A stretch of DNA of 64,000 bases from Lepus europaeus (lineage: Eukaryota; Chordata; Mammalia; Lagomorpha; Leporidae). Location: positions 77,081,179-77,145,178 of the forward strand of contig NC_084840.1 of NCBI RefSeq assembly GCF_033115175.1. The letters are read 5' to 3'. Below are positions 1-13,800 of the stretch, piece by piece (within the stretch, counting starts at the first letter, position 1; every line of letters starts with the position of its first letter). The position numbers were made by a program, and so were the translations under genes. The notes below the pieces were generated by a model. The model searched no databases. It saw nothing but the letters and a program-made list of their open reading frames with translations, and was not told the DNA's origin.

Positions 1-172
1 TATAAAGATAATTGAAAATGAATCTTGATGAAGAGTGAGATGTGAGAGGGAGTGGGAGATGGGATGGTTGGGGTAGGAGGGAGGTTATGAGGGGAAAATC
101 TGCTATAATCCAAATCAAAAGTTGTAGTTTGGAAATTTATGTTTATTAAATAAAAGTTGAAAAAATGTCAAT
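1..172 (+). mobile_element. L1 3' end
   Basis: Final ~170 bases of a rabbit L1: GAAAATGAATCTTGATG, the G-rich polypurine stretch, and ATTAAATAAAAGTTG plus A-run. The 5' side is outside the window. Lies in intron 7 of gene A. Confidence 0.85.
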
Positions 173-244
173 TTTGATAATTTCCATTACACTTTTTGTA
201 CTCTGTATATTAATTATCACAAACCAGAGAAAATACAATATTGG

Positions 245-490
245 TTAATCATTATGGAAGACAGAGTGGAGATTCCTAAGAAATCTGAAAGTAGATCTAC
301 CGTATGACCTGTGAATTTACCCAAAAGAATTTAAGTCAGCATATGAAAGTTGTCTGTACTCCCATGTTTATAGCAGCTCAGCTCACAATGGCCACCATAT
401 GGAATGCACACAGATGTCCACCAACTGATGACTGAGTAAAAAAAAATCGTGGTATTTATGTATATTGTGGAATACTATTCACGCAGGACT
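245..490 (+). mobile_element. Old L1 ORF2 C-terminal fragment
   Basis: Diverged copy of the L1 segment encoding ...TVWRFL...YDPAIPLLGI...CTLMFIAAQFTIAKTWN, ending near 'tggaatactattc'. Full of changes and non-coding. Bases 490-1689 otherwise hold intron 7 sequence paralogous to gene B ~34900-36600 and no gene. Confidence 0.65.
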
Positions 491-1689
491 GTGGCTCAAA
501 TCCAAGCATTTGAATATGGGCAATGGGCATCCCCAGCGAAGTCCCAAATTCCCTTCCTTGATATTATTTTTAAAAGTACACATCAGGTCAGTGGATTCTT
601 ATATGTATTTCAAACAGTATTTAGTAAATACTAGTTGAATTAAGAGCTTAATATAGAAGAAAAACGATAACAGTTTTATAGATAATGTAGTGGAATATTA
701 TTTTGTTTTCCCTTTATGAAAACACATGACACGTAAGTCATAGATAAATAAAGATTTAACTACACAAAAGTCGTAATTTTTGATCATGAAAATATACCAA
801 GAAGAGAAGAAAAACTATAACCTACACTTCTTTCCCAGGTACTTTACCAGGGAGCAGGATTGAAAGTGAAGCAACTGGGACTCAAATCAGCTCTCCTATG
901 GGGTGCTGGAATTGCAGGTAGGGGCTCACCTTGCTTCACCACAACATAACCCAAGAACACATTTTAACAACTGCATCTCATATAAAGGTAAAGTCCAGAA
1001 TACATAAATAGGAACATGATAGAGTGATCAGACAAATATCTCCCGGTGTTTCATTTGGGTAGGCTCCATATGCATTGGGTCCATTGCCTATTACCCCATA
1101 ACTTCATTATGGGTAGGCCTATTGAATGGTAGCTAGATCTTGCCAGAATGATGGTTTCCCGATTCTCAGATAAAAATAATACTTTCAAATAATCTTCTAA
1201 GTGGAAGGTGTTTGTTTTACAAATATAATAGCTGAGGGTATAATAGGAGTCTCTTATTTAAAACAGAGACATGATATATTTAAACAAAGACTAGAATACC
1301 TGCTTGACAAGACAGGAAAACCTAACTAAAAATATATAGGTATTAAACTATATGAATTCTGAGAAATTAAAAATAAAATGATCATAATTTAAAAACCAAA
1401 AATTATGTAGTCTGATGCCCTAATTTCAGAAAAGGAAAACAAGATGCCTCTTTGCAATTGACTGCAGAGTATACTGTCAATTTAATGCTGCAACACTATT
1501 CTCCGCTTTCTGTTTTACCATTAATTCTACTTAGCCCTGATGTGTCAGAAATATATACAAATCTCAAATGCATCATCAAAACCAGAGAAATAGACTTGGC
1601 CTAAAGATGTCTTGACATCTGGCTAAGAAGCACACAGTGAAAGATACTGTGTAGGATCTATGGTGCCTACAGCCCCCCATGTTCATCAC

Positions 1690-1855
1690 CTGCATGTTCT
1701 CTTTGATCCGCTTCTCAGTGATACTCTTGGCCAGGACCACAACCCCACGCTGCAGCTGGTAGCGGAGGGCAATCTGGGCTGGAGTTCGCTTGTGCTTTTT
1801 TGCCAAGTCACAAACGACTGGATCTTCCAAGAGAACTGGAGCACTCTGGTCCACC
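1690..1855 (-). CDS. AKR1C: AKR1C gene A exon 7
   Basis: 166 bp, codons 227-282. It contains the C-terminal AKR motif [13 protein letters not shown] with K270 and R276, which bind the 2'-phosphate of NADP(H). Acceptor TTCCAG|GGT and donor CAG|GTGATG are canonical. No exon 8 homologue is found between here and position 1. Confidence 0.92.
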
Positions 1856-4800
1856 CTGGAAGGAGAGGTAGAAAAGCTCACTTCTGAGGCTAAGTTTTCA
1901 GACTGTCAGAGGCATCAAAAAACAGATTAGGGGACCCATTCTGAACAAGTGTTTCTCAAAAGTGGTCCTTGGCCACCAAAATAATATCATCTGACCCTGC
2001 TTGAAATGCAAATTCTGCCACCCCCCTGAGCCAGTTGACAGGTAACTCTGCAAAACTAGTAATATTTCATCAACAATGATAATTTAGATAAACTTGCCTG
2101 TTTTTCCCTTACCATTTAGGGTCTCTATGTGATCCCAGAGCACTGTAGGCAACCAGGACAATGTCTTTGGACTTGCAGAATTCCAGCAGTTTGCTCTGGT
2201 TGAGATAGGGATGACATTCCACCTGTGGGTAGGCAGATTGACAAGTATGACTACATAAAAGATTAATGTTAAATTTAAGGGAAATTGTAAAAATAAATGT
2301 AGTTGAACTTAACAATGTAACATGACATTTAGACTGACAATATCAATGAATAACAATTTTCAAATTTTGTTTTAAATATTAATCTATTTTATTAGAAAGG
2401 GAGAGAGAGAGAGAGAGAGATTGAAGTTGAGACCTTCCAACTGCTAGTTCACTCCCAACAGCAATCACAACATTGAGGGCTGGGCCAAGCTGAAGCCTGG
2501 AGAATACATCTAATATGTGGGGGAAAGGCCCAAGTTCTACAGTGTCTAGTACATTTCCAGACACATTAGCAGGAAGCTGGATTGTGAATGGAGCCCCTGG
2601 GAATATAACTCTAATATGGGATTCAGGTATCACAAGCTTAGGCTCAACATGCAGCACAACGCTGGCCCCCAAGTCAGAATTTCTAAAGCAAATAAGTTAA
2701 TATTTTGTCTTGTGGAAATGTGAAAATATGAATTCCTGAAAAGAAGCACTTACGTGCTCAGTTCTTGGGTGGCTAAATAATAGTTTCATGTTAAGCCGAC
2801 AATCAGCAGTTCTGGGACAAGATTATCATTCTTTGAGCTTTGGCATTGAATATGCCACAAAGCAAGCATTTTTCAAAGCCTCATTAAGGCATCTCTGATG
2901 GACTAACATATCAATATGGTAGGAATTGTATTTATTACATTTGGATAGATTTCAGCATCCAAAGAATAATGAGTAAAAATAATTCTAACACATAGAGCAT
3001 GTAAAAATCCATGATTCCACAGTTATCAATATATAAAAATGGAAGAGAGAAAGAGGGAATATAAAAATTTGCTCCTAGTGACAGTGATTATAACATTAAC
3101 TTCTTTTTAACTAAAGGGAAAGTATTAATGCTACTCCTACCTTACAGGAACAATTACGGTTTATACTGATTTAAGGTGCAAATATTAAGTAACAAAAGCA
3201 AAAAGTGTACTTTAAATGCAATTAATTATTTACAAACAGCAGTTGAATCATCAGTTAAGACAAAAGTCATCAATGGCTACTTATCCATTGTGTTAAAAAT
3301 CGGTTAAGGAATATTTCATTCTTTGTTGACTATTATCACCTAACTGACTATTGTTAATTACAATGAATTTTTTTTTCAAAAAATAAGAAAGAAATCTTAA
3401 AGCATTCAAATCTAACTTCTCATTTATGGAAAGTTAAAATAAAGAAACATTACTATAAGGCAACAATCTGAGAAAAAACAGAACATCTGCAACAATCTGT
3501 CTAGATATTACAGGAAGAAAAGATTGCTGACCATTCTAGAGAAAAAAACAAGCATGACAAACATAACAAATTCTATTTGTGAACTATAATTTTACTGCAC
3601 TATTGAAAGACATTTGTGGACAACAAAGAAAAATTACAATATGGAAAATGTTAAATGATATGAAGAATTTGGAAACTAATTTAGACCCAATTGTGAAACT
3701 GTAACTATGTAGTATGGTGTCTTCTATCCCAGGAGATATTTTCTGAGGTCTGTGTGGAAGAATAGTCCTTTTCACCAAAGAGTTTCAAGAGGATCAGCAA
3801 AATGTTGTACATATGTATAAAGACATACTGCTATATGCCTATTAACATTAAACACATGAAAAAATGTCTTCAATTTTGGGTTTGGAGATAAATATGGAAT
3901 ATCTGCATTATCAAATATCCTGAAAGTTTGACATTTCAAATAAAAAATTTGGGAGTTGGGGCTGGTGCCATGGCTCACATGCTTAATCCTCTGCCTGCGG
4001 CGCCAGCATTACATATGGGTGCCAGGATCTAGTCCCACTTGCTCCTCTTCCAGTCCAGCTCTCTGCTGTGACCCGGGAAAAGCAGTGGAGGATGGCCCAA
4101 GTGCTTGGCCCCTGCACTCGCACGGGAGACCAAGAGGAAGAACCTGGCTCCTGGCTTCAGATCAGCGTAGCTCTGGCCGTAGTGGCCATTTGAGGGGTGA
4201 ACCAATGGAAGGAAGACCTTTCTCTCTGTCTCTTACTCACTGTCTAACACTATCTGTGAAAAATAAAATTTTGGAGTAAAATTAATATTGAAAGCCATAT
4301 TAATTTTACAATATTTTTTGCTGAGAATCAGTGTGCTTCATCATTATATGAATTATAATCAGATTTTGCAGTGAAAGGTCTTTACTGTGTGATTACAGGT
4401 TGTCAGATACAAAGTTAGATCATGGAACCAGACACAGAATAGATGTGGTTAAACAGCTGATTGGTGGCAAAAAAGAGAGGCAATGCAGACTAAAATGTGC
4501 TCAGGGATAAGATCACTTAAGTTTTGCTAAAATTTTCAGAGCACTGATGCAGCCGACAATACTATCACCATCAATAGCTAACTTCCAACTTCTTCCTCAG
4601 ATTATATTCAGTTATTTTTTTTCCTCTATCTAAGTCTCTGTTCAAAAAATCTGAAGGAAAAGATACCCACTGGAAGGGTTCAGGTCTTTCAACACCAAAC
4701 AAACCATCACCACCTAGTTTACATTCACTCTGTCTTTATTTACTACGGATCAGATATCTTCACGGAGTTCTTTCCTATATAGAGTTCTTTCAACATCATC

Positions 4801-7800
4801 TTCAGCAGTCAGTGCATCTGGTCATCCTCCAGGGTATCATTCATTGATCTGGGAAGGATTAATCTTCCCACTGAGGTTTCATTACTGACTGCTGCCTTTC
4901 TTGCTCATTGCTACCTCTCACACCTGCTCCATGTTCTTATGCATATTTCAGCATAACATCTCCTTGCCTTTTCACTAAGACAAGGACAAACACAGAAACA
5001 ACTGAGGGCACTTCCTCCCCTTGCTTACAGAGGCTCTGCCTGCAGAATCTTCCGTTTCACACAGTAAGTTGACAGAAGTGGCAAACAGATGGACAACTAC
5101 CAGAAGCACAAGGAGCAGGGAATCAAAAACAGAAGGAGAGAATGCGTGTTGTCACCTGGTTGCAGACAGGCTTGTACTTGAGCCCTGGCTTGTTCAGAAT
5201 CATCTCCAACAGCCTGCGGTTGAAGTTGGACACCCCGATGGACTTGGCCAATCCTGCATCCTTGCACTTTTCCATGGCCTGGGAGGAAAGATTGTGAAGA
5301 AATATTTTCACAGTTGGGTAGAATAATACAAAGGCATTTAGCACAGTTAAGAGGAACATTATCAAGAGATTGTAATGAAGGTAAGGGGCACTGACAGACA
5401 CCAAAGAGAAAAACTAATAAAGAGCATAAGGGAAGCCACTGACAACAAGACCAAGAATTTTGTGTTCTTCTTAGGAAACCAGAGGAATTACTGTACTTAC
5501 ACAGAAAAAGAAGCCTGCTCTCAAATCCACTAATTCTCCTTTACCTTTCTGTTTCTCCCTAGTATTGTCTTCTTACCCCATGCTTTAGTACATCAACCTT
5601 TGTGCATCCATGAATGAATGTCTCATTCGTTTAAGATTAATTGTGACCCGATTTTCCCTTTCCCTGCTTCCCCTGTACTCACTCCATCAAGTACTCACCT
5701 CCCAAGTGGCACAGAGATCCACCATGTCTAACATGACTTTTCCATTTTCATCAGTTGGAAAAATCTCTTCCCCAGGCTAGAAAAGAGCAGTTGTTTCACT
5801 ATACCACCATATTCAGCTACCCAGACAACAGCAAGGCATCCATTGTATTTAGTGTTGGAACACAAACTTCCAAAAAATATGTGGAGCAACATTTTTTGCT
5901 CCACAGCATATGCAATGTGCACTGCATATGGACTAGTGGATAATGTCATTAGGCTATACTCCCCCTCTAACTGCTATTATGAGTATTAACAATTATTATT
6001 TTTCCAGCTCCTAGTAGGGTCCTCTGGATTTACATTACTTCATGTTCTCCTGTTCTTTGCTCCAAACAAATATCTGTTTCATTGTGAAGATCAGTTGTTA
6101 CCTGACCTTGATCTCCACTGATTATGGATTCTAGTCTTGACCCAGGCGAGACAATCAGTGCTCTTTATTTTCCTGAAAATGTGTTCACCCACCCCCAGGC
6201 ACTATTACCACAGAACTTGGATCCAGGGTCTATTCCATAATAATTTTAGTACTAGAAGATGCAGCGAAGCTATCAACATAAAGGAGCATGAATTGAGCTT
6301 CCCATTTACTGAATCCAATAAACTCTGCAGCTTTAATACCATGAGCAGTTTCTATAATTATGTAAATTATCATTTATCATTATCAGCATTGTTCACTCAT
6401 CCATGATAATGATAGCCATTCTGACTACTGCAATGAAATAAATTTGATATGAACTGCCTATCTTCATAGATACTGGGAAATGAATAATATAGAGATCAAC
6501 ATAGTCCAGTTGAAGGTTTTTCAGTGACTTTTCCAAGCTTGGTCGGACCAGCTCTGGTCGATGGAAAGTTGACCAAAGCTGCAGGGTTTAAACAGCAGAA
6601 GTGGTACAACAATAAATACATTAGTTAAAATACTTGATTTCCTTTATTAATATTAAGATTTTTTTTACTAGTAAAAATGTAATGAACATGGAAGGACCAT
6701 GATGCCTTCTTTTCGGGTTTCCTGAGTCCTGACCTATGTGTAAGAACTCTGTCATTTCTGGATATTACTCCTAAGTATCCTAATCCAAGGTGAATATTAT
6801 ACCAGAGATACAGACTTTATCAGATAAGTACAATGACAATGGTTTAGATTATATTGACAGAATTTAGAAAGTGAAGACCTAGAGGTATTGGAAAGGAACC
6901 AATCAAAAATATTAGAAATGTAGACCTCAATAAAGCAATTAATATTTCAGTTGAAAAATTTAACAGCAGATGTGAGAAATAGAGGAAAGACAAATGATCT
7001 AGAAGACAGGTCTTTTCAAATATCTCAGACCAAACAAAGTAAAGAATATAATTAAAACTAACGCCAACCTGTGTGTACTGATGGTCCTCTTCCCCACTTA
7101 ATGCTGTATAATTGTTCAAACCTGGTAAATGCCACTCTTAGGATCATTGGTTACTATCCTCACTCTGTCTTTTATGACCTTGTCTAAATATGATCAGAGT
7201 TGGTGAACTTGGAAGGCTTCCGTAGCCTTGGCAACTCATGACGAGAGCCTAGGGTGGTTACTGGCGCCATAAACTAGAGTGTCAATTTGTTGGGTCAACA
7301 ACAGGAGTCACTGTGCACTTGCTCTTCATGTGGGATCTCTGTCCTTAATGTGCTGTACATTGTGATTTAATGCTATAACTAGTACTCAAACAGTATGTTT
7401 CACTTTGTGTTTCTATGTGGGTGCAAACTGTTGAAATCTTTATACTAAATTGATCTTCTGTATATAAAGAGAATTGAAAATGAATCTTGATGTGAATGGA
7501 AGGGGAGAGGGGTCGGGAGAGGGGAGGGTTGTGGGTGGGAGGGAAGTTATGGGAGGGGAAAGCTGTACACTGGAAATTTATATTCATTAAATAAAAGTTA
7601 AAAAAAAAACTAATGACAATAATGTCTTAGATCACAGTGATACCATTAATCTACCCGAGACATGACTTTTGGAAAGTCATGGAGTAATGCAAAAATGAAC
7701 AGCTAACAGAATCTAGACAATGAAATAATAGGCAGAAACTTCCCTAGTTAGAGAAAAGTATGCATACCCAAATATAGAAAGTTCATAGAATCCCAAATAG

Positions 7801-10800
7801 GCATGACTGGGAAGCAGTGTCACCATGGCATATTTTAATCAAACTTTGAAAAAGAAAGCATAAAGAGAAGATTCTAAAATTGATAAGAGAACAGCAGTAT
7901 TAGTTTTTGAAATAAATTTCACAAGTTGACAAATTACTCAACAGGAATGCCACAAGACACTAAAGAATGAAGAGTTACAGTCCAAGTTCTGAAAGAAAAA
8001 TTGCCAACCCACAATACTATTTGAGAACATAAAACTACCTTCAACAGATTTTAAAAATCAAAATCATATCTTGTATATTTTTAAATTTTCATATTTAATT
8101 CGATTTTTCTTGAAAACAGAGATATCAATACCACAACATGAGAGATTTGTGACAATAATAGCATCATGAAAGAAAGGTGTATTGTCTTTTATATGTTATG
8201 ATTCAATGAAGCACTATTTATAATTACCAAATGACATAACAGCCATATAAATTGTATACTCTATACTAACTTCCACATATAAGAGCAAACTTGTCATGTT
8301 TGTCTTTCTGAGACTTGCTAACTCACTTAGCATAATAATCTCCACTTCCATTCATTGTATTGCAGATGTCCAGAATTTTTTTATGGTTGACTAGCATTCG
8401 ACTATGTTATATATGCTATATTCCCTTTATCAAATCACTAGTTTGTAGACAACTTGGTTGAGTGAAAACCTAGATGTCCGTCATACATCATATATCTTCC
8501 ATCCTTTTGTTCAAATCCAAATGGCCACAACAGCTAAGGCTGCTTCAGGTTGAAGCCAGGAGCTTCATCTTGGTCTCCCACATGGCTGGCAGGGAATCAA
8601 ACACTTGGGCTATCAACCGCTGCTTTTCTCATGTCATTAAAATGGAGCTGGATTAGAACTGGAGCAAGTAGGACATGCGCTGGCACCCACATGAGATGCT
8701 GATGTTGCGACCTGTGGCTTTACCAGCTGCACCACAACCTGTACCCTTTATCGTGTATCTTTAATAACAACATGAAATGAAGTTGGAAATTCACAACAAA
8801 AGAAATTCTGGAAATTATGCAACTACATGGAGACTGAACAACATGGTCCTAATGCAACACTGGAGTAGAGAAGTCAAAAAGAACATTAAAAAATTCCTTG
8901 ATACTACTGAAAATGAAAGATGGACACACATCCTATCCAAATCTAAGGCATACAGCTAAAGCAGTATTAAGAGGAATGTTTACAAGTTCAGAGTTGGTGA
9001 ACTCAAGGGGCTTCCATAGCCTAGACAGCTCATGGCAAGAGCCTCGGGTGATTGCTGATGTCATAAATAAGAGTGCCAACTGTTAAATCAACAACGGGAG
9101 TCACTGGCTACATTCTCCCCACATAGGATCTATGTCCTTAATGTGTTTTACTATGAAACTTAAAAACACTACTAGTTGAACAATACGCTATACCTTGTGC
9201 AGTTGTGTGAGTGCAGCGTGTATATACCTGCTTAGTATATACTGTTGATCTTCTGTATATGAGGGTAATTGAAAATGAAACTTGATGAAGGGAGGGATGG
9301 GAGAGGGAGTGGAAGAGGGGAGGGCCACGGGAGGGAGGGAGGTTGTGGGGGGGAAGCCACAACAATACAAAAGTTGCACTTTATAAATTCACATTTATTA
9401 AATAAAAAAGAGTAATATTTACAAAAGTAAGTACCTACGTAAAAAAAAGGAAATGTAATTAACAAATAATTGAACAATGCACCTAGCAGACCTGGAAAAA
9501 GAAGGAAAAAATAAACAAAACCAAACTTAGTGGAGAGGAAGGAATACTAAAAATTAGAGAAGAGATAAACAAAATAGAAATTAAGAACAATAAAAATGAT
9601 CAATGAAATGATAAAGTTTTTTTCTGGGAAAAAATTTAAAAACTGATATATCATTAGCGAGACTAACCAAAAAAGGAAGAAGACACAAATCAATAAAATC
9701 AAAGAAAAAGAAGATATTACATGTGATACCACAGAAATACAAAGAGTTGTTAAAAATGATTATAAACTATAGGCAAGAAATTGGAAAAATCTAGAGGAAA
9801 TAGCTTACTACTGGACACAGAATTCACCAAAATTAATGCCGAAAGACAGGAATACTGAGTAGATCAATAATCAAGAGTGAAGTTTAACAAGTATAAAAAG
9901 TCTCCCAACAAAGGAAAGTCCAGGACCAGATGACTTAATTGCTGAATTCTACCAAACTTTCAAAAAGAACTACTACCAATTCTTGTCAGACTATTCAGAG
10001 TAATGAAAGTCAGGTAATCCTTCTAAGCTCATTCTATGAGGACAGCATTACCTTAATTCCAAAACCAGAGAAAAGTACTGAAGAAAAGAACTATAGGCCT
10101 ATATCCCTCATGAACTGAGGTGTAGAAATATTCTAAAGTAGAGCAGCAAATTGAATCCAACCACACATCAAAATCATTAGCCACCGTGTCCTAGTACACC
10201 CTAGGTATGTGGGGATGGATACATATATGCAAATCAACAAACAAACACAGCATGTCACCTTAAAGAAGGATATAAACCATATGGAAATTTCTCAAAAAAT
10301 AAAAATGGACCCACCATATAACCCAGTTGTCTCACTTCTGGATTTATATTTTAAAACATGACATCAGCATATAAAAGAGATATCTACAGTCCCATGTTTA
10401 TAGCAGTATAATTAAAAACAATAAAAATAAGAGTCAACCTAGATGTGTATCAAATGATGACTGAAGAAAGTAAATGGGTGTATATAAATGATGAAATATA
10501 ACTTGGTCATAAAAAAGAAAAAATAATCTGTAGGAGTGAAACTGGCACCTTGAGATGCAATGATATTGAACAGCTCTTGTCTTGGCTGCCATGGAACAAT
10601 GGTTTCCTTGCCCGTTTGTCTATGTTCTTTTTTTTTTTTAAAAAAACAGTCAGGGTTAGACAGTGAGGGAGATAGAGAGAAATGGCTTCCTTCCGTTGGT
10701 TCACACCCCAAATGGCTGCTATGGCTGGCGCGCTGCGTCAATCCGAAGCCAGGAACCAGGTGCTTCCTCCTGGTCTCCCATGTGGGTGCAGGGCCCAAGC

Positions 10801-13800
10801 ACTTGGGCCATCCTCCACTGCACTCCCGGGTCACAGCAAAGAGCTGGACTGGAAGAGGAGCAACTGGGACAGAATCTGGCTCCCCAACCGGGACTAGAAC
10901 CCCAGGGTGCCGGTGCCACAGGTGGAGGATTAGCCCAGTGAGCCAAGGCGCCAGCCCTGTCTGTGTTCTTTTTGCTTCTTACCACACAGTGAACTCTCTA
11001 CTTAGTGTACAGTTAATATTATGAGTATAAAATTAACTTAAAACTGACCTTTGTAAAAATAAGAATGGGAAAGGAAGAGAGAGAAAGAAGAAAGGGTGGA
11101 AGTATGAATGGGAAGGAGGTGGGGCAGAGGATAATCAACAGGTTCCCAAACTTGTATATATTAAAAACATGAAGTCTGTATTCCTTAAAAAAATTTTAAA
11201 CAGTAAAAAGAATGAAAACATGACATCTGCAACAAAATTGATGAAACAGAAGATCATTATGTTAAGTCAATAGGCCAGATACAAAAAGACAAATGCCACA
11301 TCTTCCTCTTATTTGTAGAAGTTAATATATATTGATAAAGCATAAAAAATGTGTGAATGCCATAAATGTTTGCACATAGATGGCGAAAATATTGCTCACT
11401 ACCATCCACAAGACAATATACCTTTATTTCCTTATCTAGGGTCATTGTCATGAATTTCAGGTTTTGTGATAATTTCATGAAAAAATAGTATATATGAGTA
11501 TTAATATATCTGTGTATGAAAGCAAATAAGGCAAATATCAAAACTGTCAAATCTTAAATTAAAACATATGAAAAGTAATAAAAATGCAATGCATGGTTAA
11601 AGTGTGCCAATAAGAAAAATTCCTCACAACTACTGACAAAATCATGTAATTATCATTAGCACACGTCACTTTTTATTAATTTTCACCCCAAGACATCAAG
11701 CACGCTATACCTTTGAAGTGTAGAATATGTCTTCTCTCTTCACAGTACCATCTGCAATCTTGCTTCTGATGGCCATACCTACTTCCACTTCATTTTGGTA
11801 TGCGTAAGCAGTATCAATATGGCGATATCCAGCATCTATAGCTACTTTGGTGGCCTCCCCAGCCTTACTCTTAGGAACCTAGAGAAGCAGTCAAAAGTAT
11901 TATCTACTGACCAAATGATTAGAGTTAGTTCAGGCATCATCAGTGATCTTCACAATAATCATTTTTTTCTCATGTCTTAGAATAAATCTGCATTTCTAGT
12001 GCATCAACACATTACAATTTGCCTGGATATCCCTCAGTTATTAGCAAAAAATAAACAGCTGAGGAACCTCCCTACACTGGGCAACTATGTTAATCACTGC
12101 TGGCAAAATTCCCTAGGAACTATGCCAGTTTTATAGATTTAATGGAAGGATTCAAATGACACAGCGAAAAAGTTAGTATCATGGTTATATTTATATCGTG
12201 AGTTCACAAAGGAAAGTTAACATAAGTGACAACATCTGATAACATCTTAATGGAAGATGTTGATTTACAGTCTCCATTCCTGAGCTTTTCATGGGGTTTG
12301 GTTACATACATCCTTCTACTAGGCCAAACATATGTTCCAGTCCCTCAGTAAAAAGCAGTGATAGGTAGCTCACTTGTTTGCACATGCAGTTTAGCTACAG
12401 CCAACATCCTTAAAGTTAGGGAATGCAGACGAATATTGCTTCAACACGGCCAAGATTGTAGATATGTAGTTCAGTGCACAGCAAGATAGCATGTTAATCC
12501 TTGTCTACAGAGCCATTCTATATGCCTTCTGCCACCCAAAACTAAAATTGATACTTAAGAAATATGTATTTTCACATGAGAAATTAACTGCATTATGTAA
12601 GGGATTATTATTATTGTCATCCCTTAAAAACAGGCCAAAAGTTTTTGACAATCTATAAAACATAGAGCAAAATTTTAAATTATTGGCTTTCCAAAACTGC
12701 ACAGAGATTTGAAAAAATTTGTTAAAACACAAACAGGTAAGGGCCGGCACCGCGGCTCAATCGGCTAATCCTCTGCCTGCGGCACCAGGACCCAGGGTTC
12801 TAGTCCCAGTTGGGGCGCCAGATTCTGTCCCCATTACTCCTCTTCAAGTCCAGCTCTCTGCTGTGGCCCTGGAAGGCAGTGGAGGATGGCCCAAGTGCTT
12901 GGGCCCTGCACCCGCGTGGAGACCAGGAGGAAGCACCTGGCTCCTGGCTTCAGATCAGCACAGTGCGCGGGCTGTAGCAGCCATTATGGGGTGAACCATT
13001 GGAAGGAAGACCTTTCTCTCTGTCTCTCTCTCTCTCTCACTGTCTAACTCTGCCTGTCAAGAAAAAAAAGAAAACATAAACAGGTAAATGAAGCAGCTTT
13101 CCATTTATTTGGAGAATTAGAGAGGCTGTCTTTAATCAATGAACCAAATACTAGACCCCACTGCCCTTGCCTGGTAGCGGCCTCTAATTTCCTAAAAGTT
13201 GAGTGTACTCAGTTTTATCAGGGCTGAATCTTGGTCTGGTGCCCTTTTCCTTCATGCCACATCAGTCTGAACAGTACCCTATACCTTGTGCGGTTGTGAG
13301 AGTGCAGCCGGTTGAAATCCTTGCTTAGTATTTACTAAGTTGATCTTCAGTATATGAAGGTAATTGAAAATGAAACTCGATAAAGGGCAGGATGGGAGAG
13401 GGAGAAGAAGAGGGGAAGGCCACTGGAGGGAGGGAGGTTGGGGGGGAAGCCACAACAATACAAAAGTTGCACTTTATAAATTCACATTTATGAAATAGAA
13501 AAAATGAAATAAAAAAAAAAACAATGTTCTGGCATGTGTCTTTGAAATTCTCTTCTGTGATTTCCTTAACTCATACATGACAATAAAATAGAAGTTTAAA
13601 TCTGAGGTAAACAGTCCCATGTCATACAATTATGTAATCAGAGGACAATCTCTTCATACAAAACTCCCTCCATGGTGCTCACTTTCATTTGAGGAAATCA
13701 TACGCCATTTTCCTTTAACTCCAACTTGTTAACAAAATCAACAATTCAGCGTTGCTCTTCCTAGGTCCCATTTTCTCTTAACATGGAACTGTAGACTCCT

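Noticed and set aside
1..1689. Exons 8 and 9 of gene A
   Set aside because: Searched for the exon 8/9 strings of gene B; only intron 7 homologues and L1 pieces are present, so they must lie outside.
6454..6578. Intron 3 of gene A as a minor-class AT-AC intron
   Set aside because: The acceptor before exon 4 is a normal pyrimidine-AG, the donor lacks the ATATCC context, and the paralogue has GT at this site.
12741..12800. tRNA gene at SINE heads
   Set aside because: The heads carry tRNA-like promoter boxes, but no cloverleaf with intact arms; they are SINE promoters.
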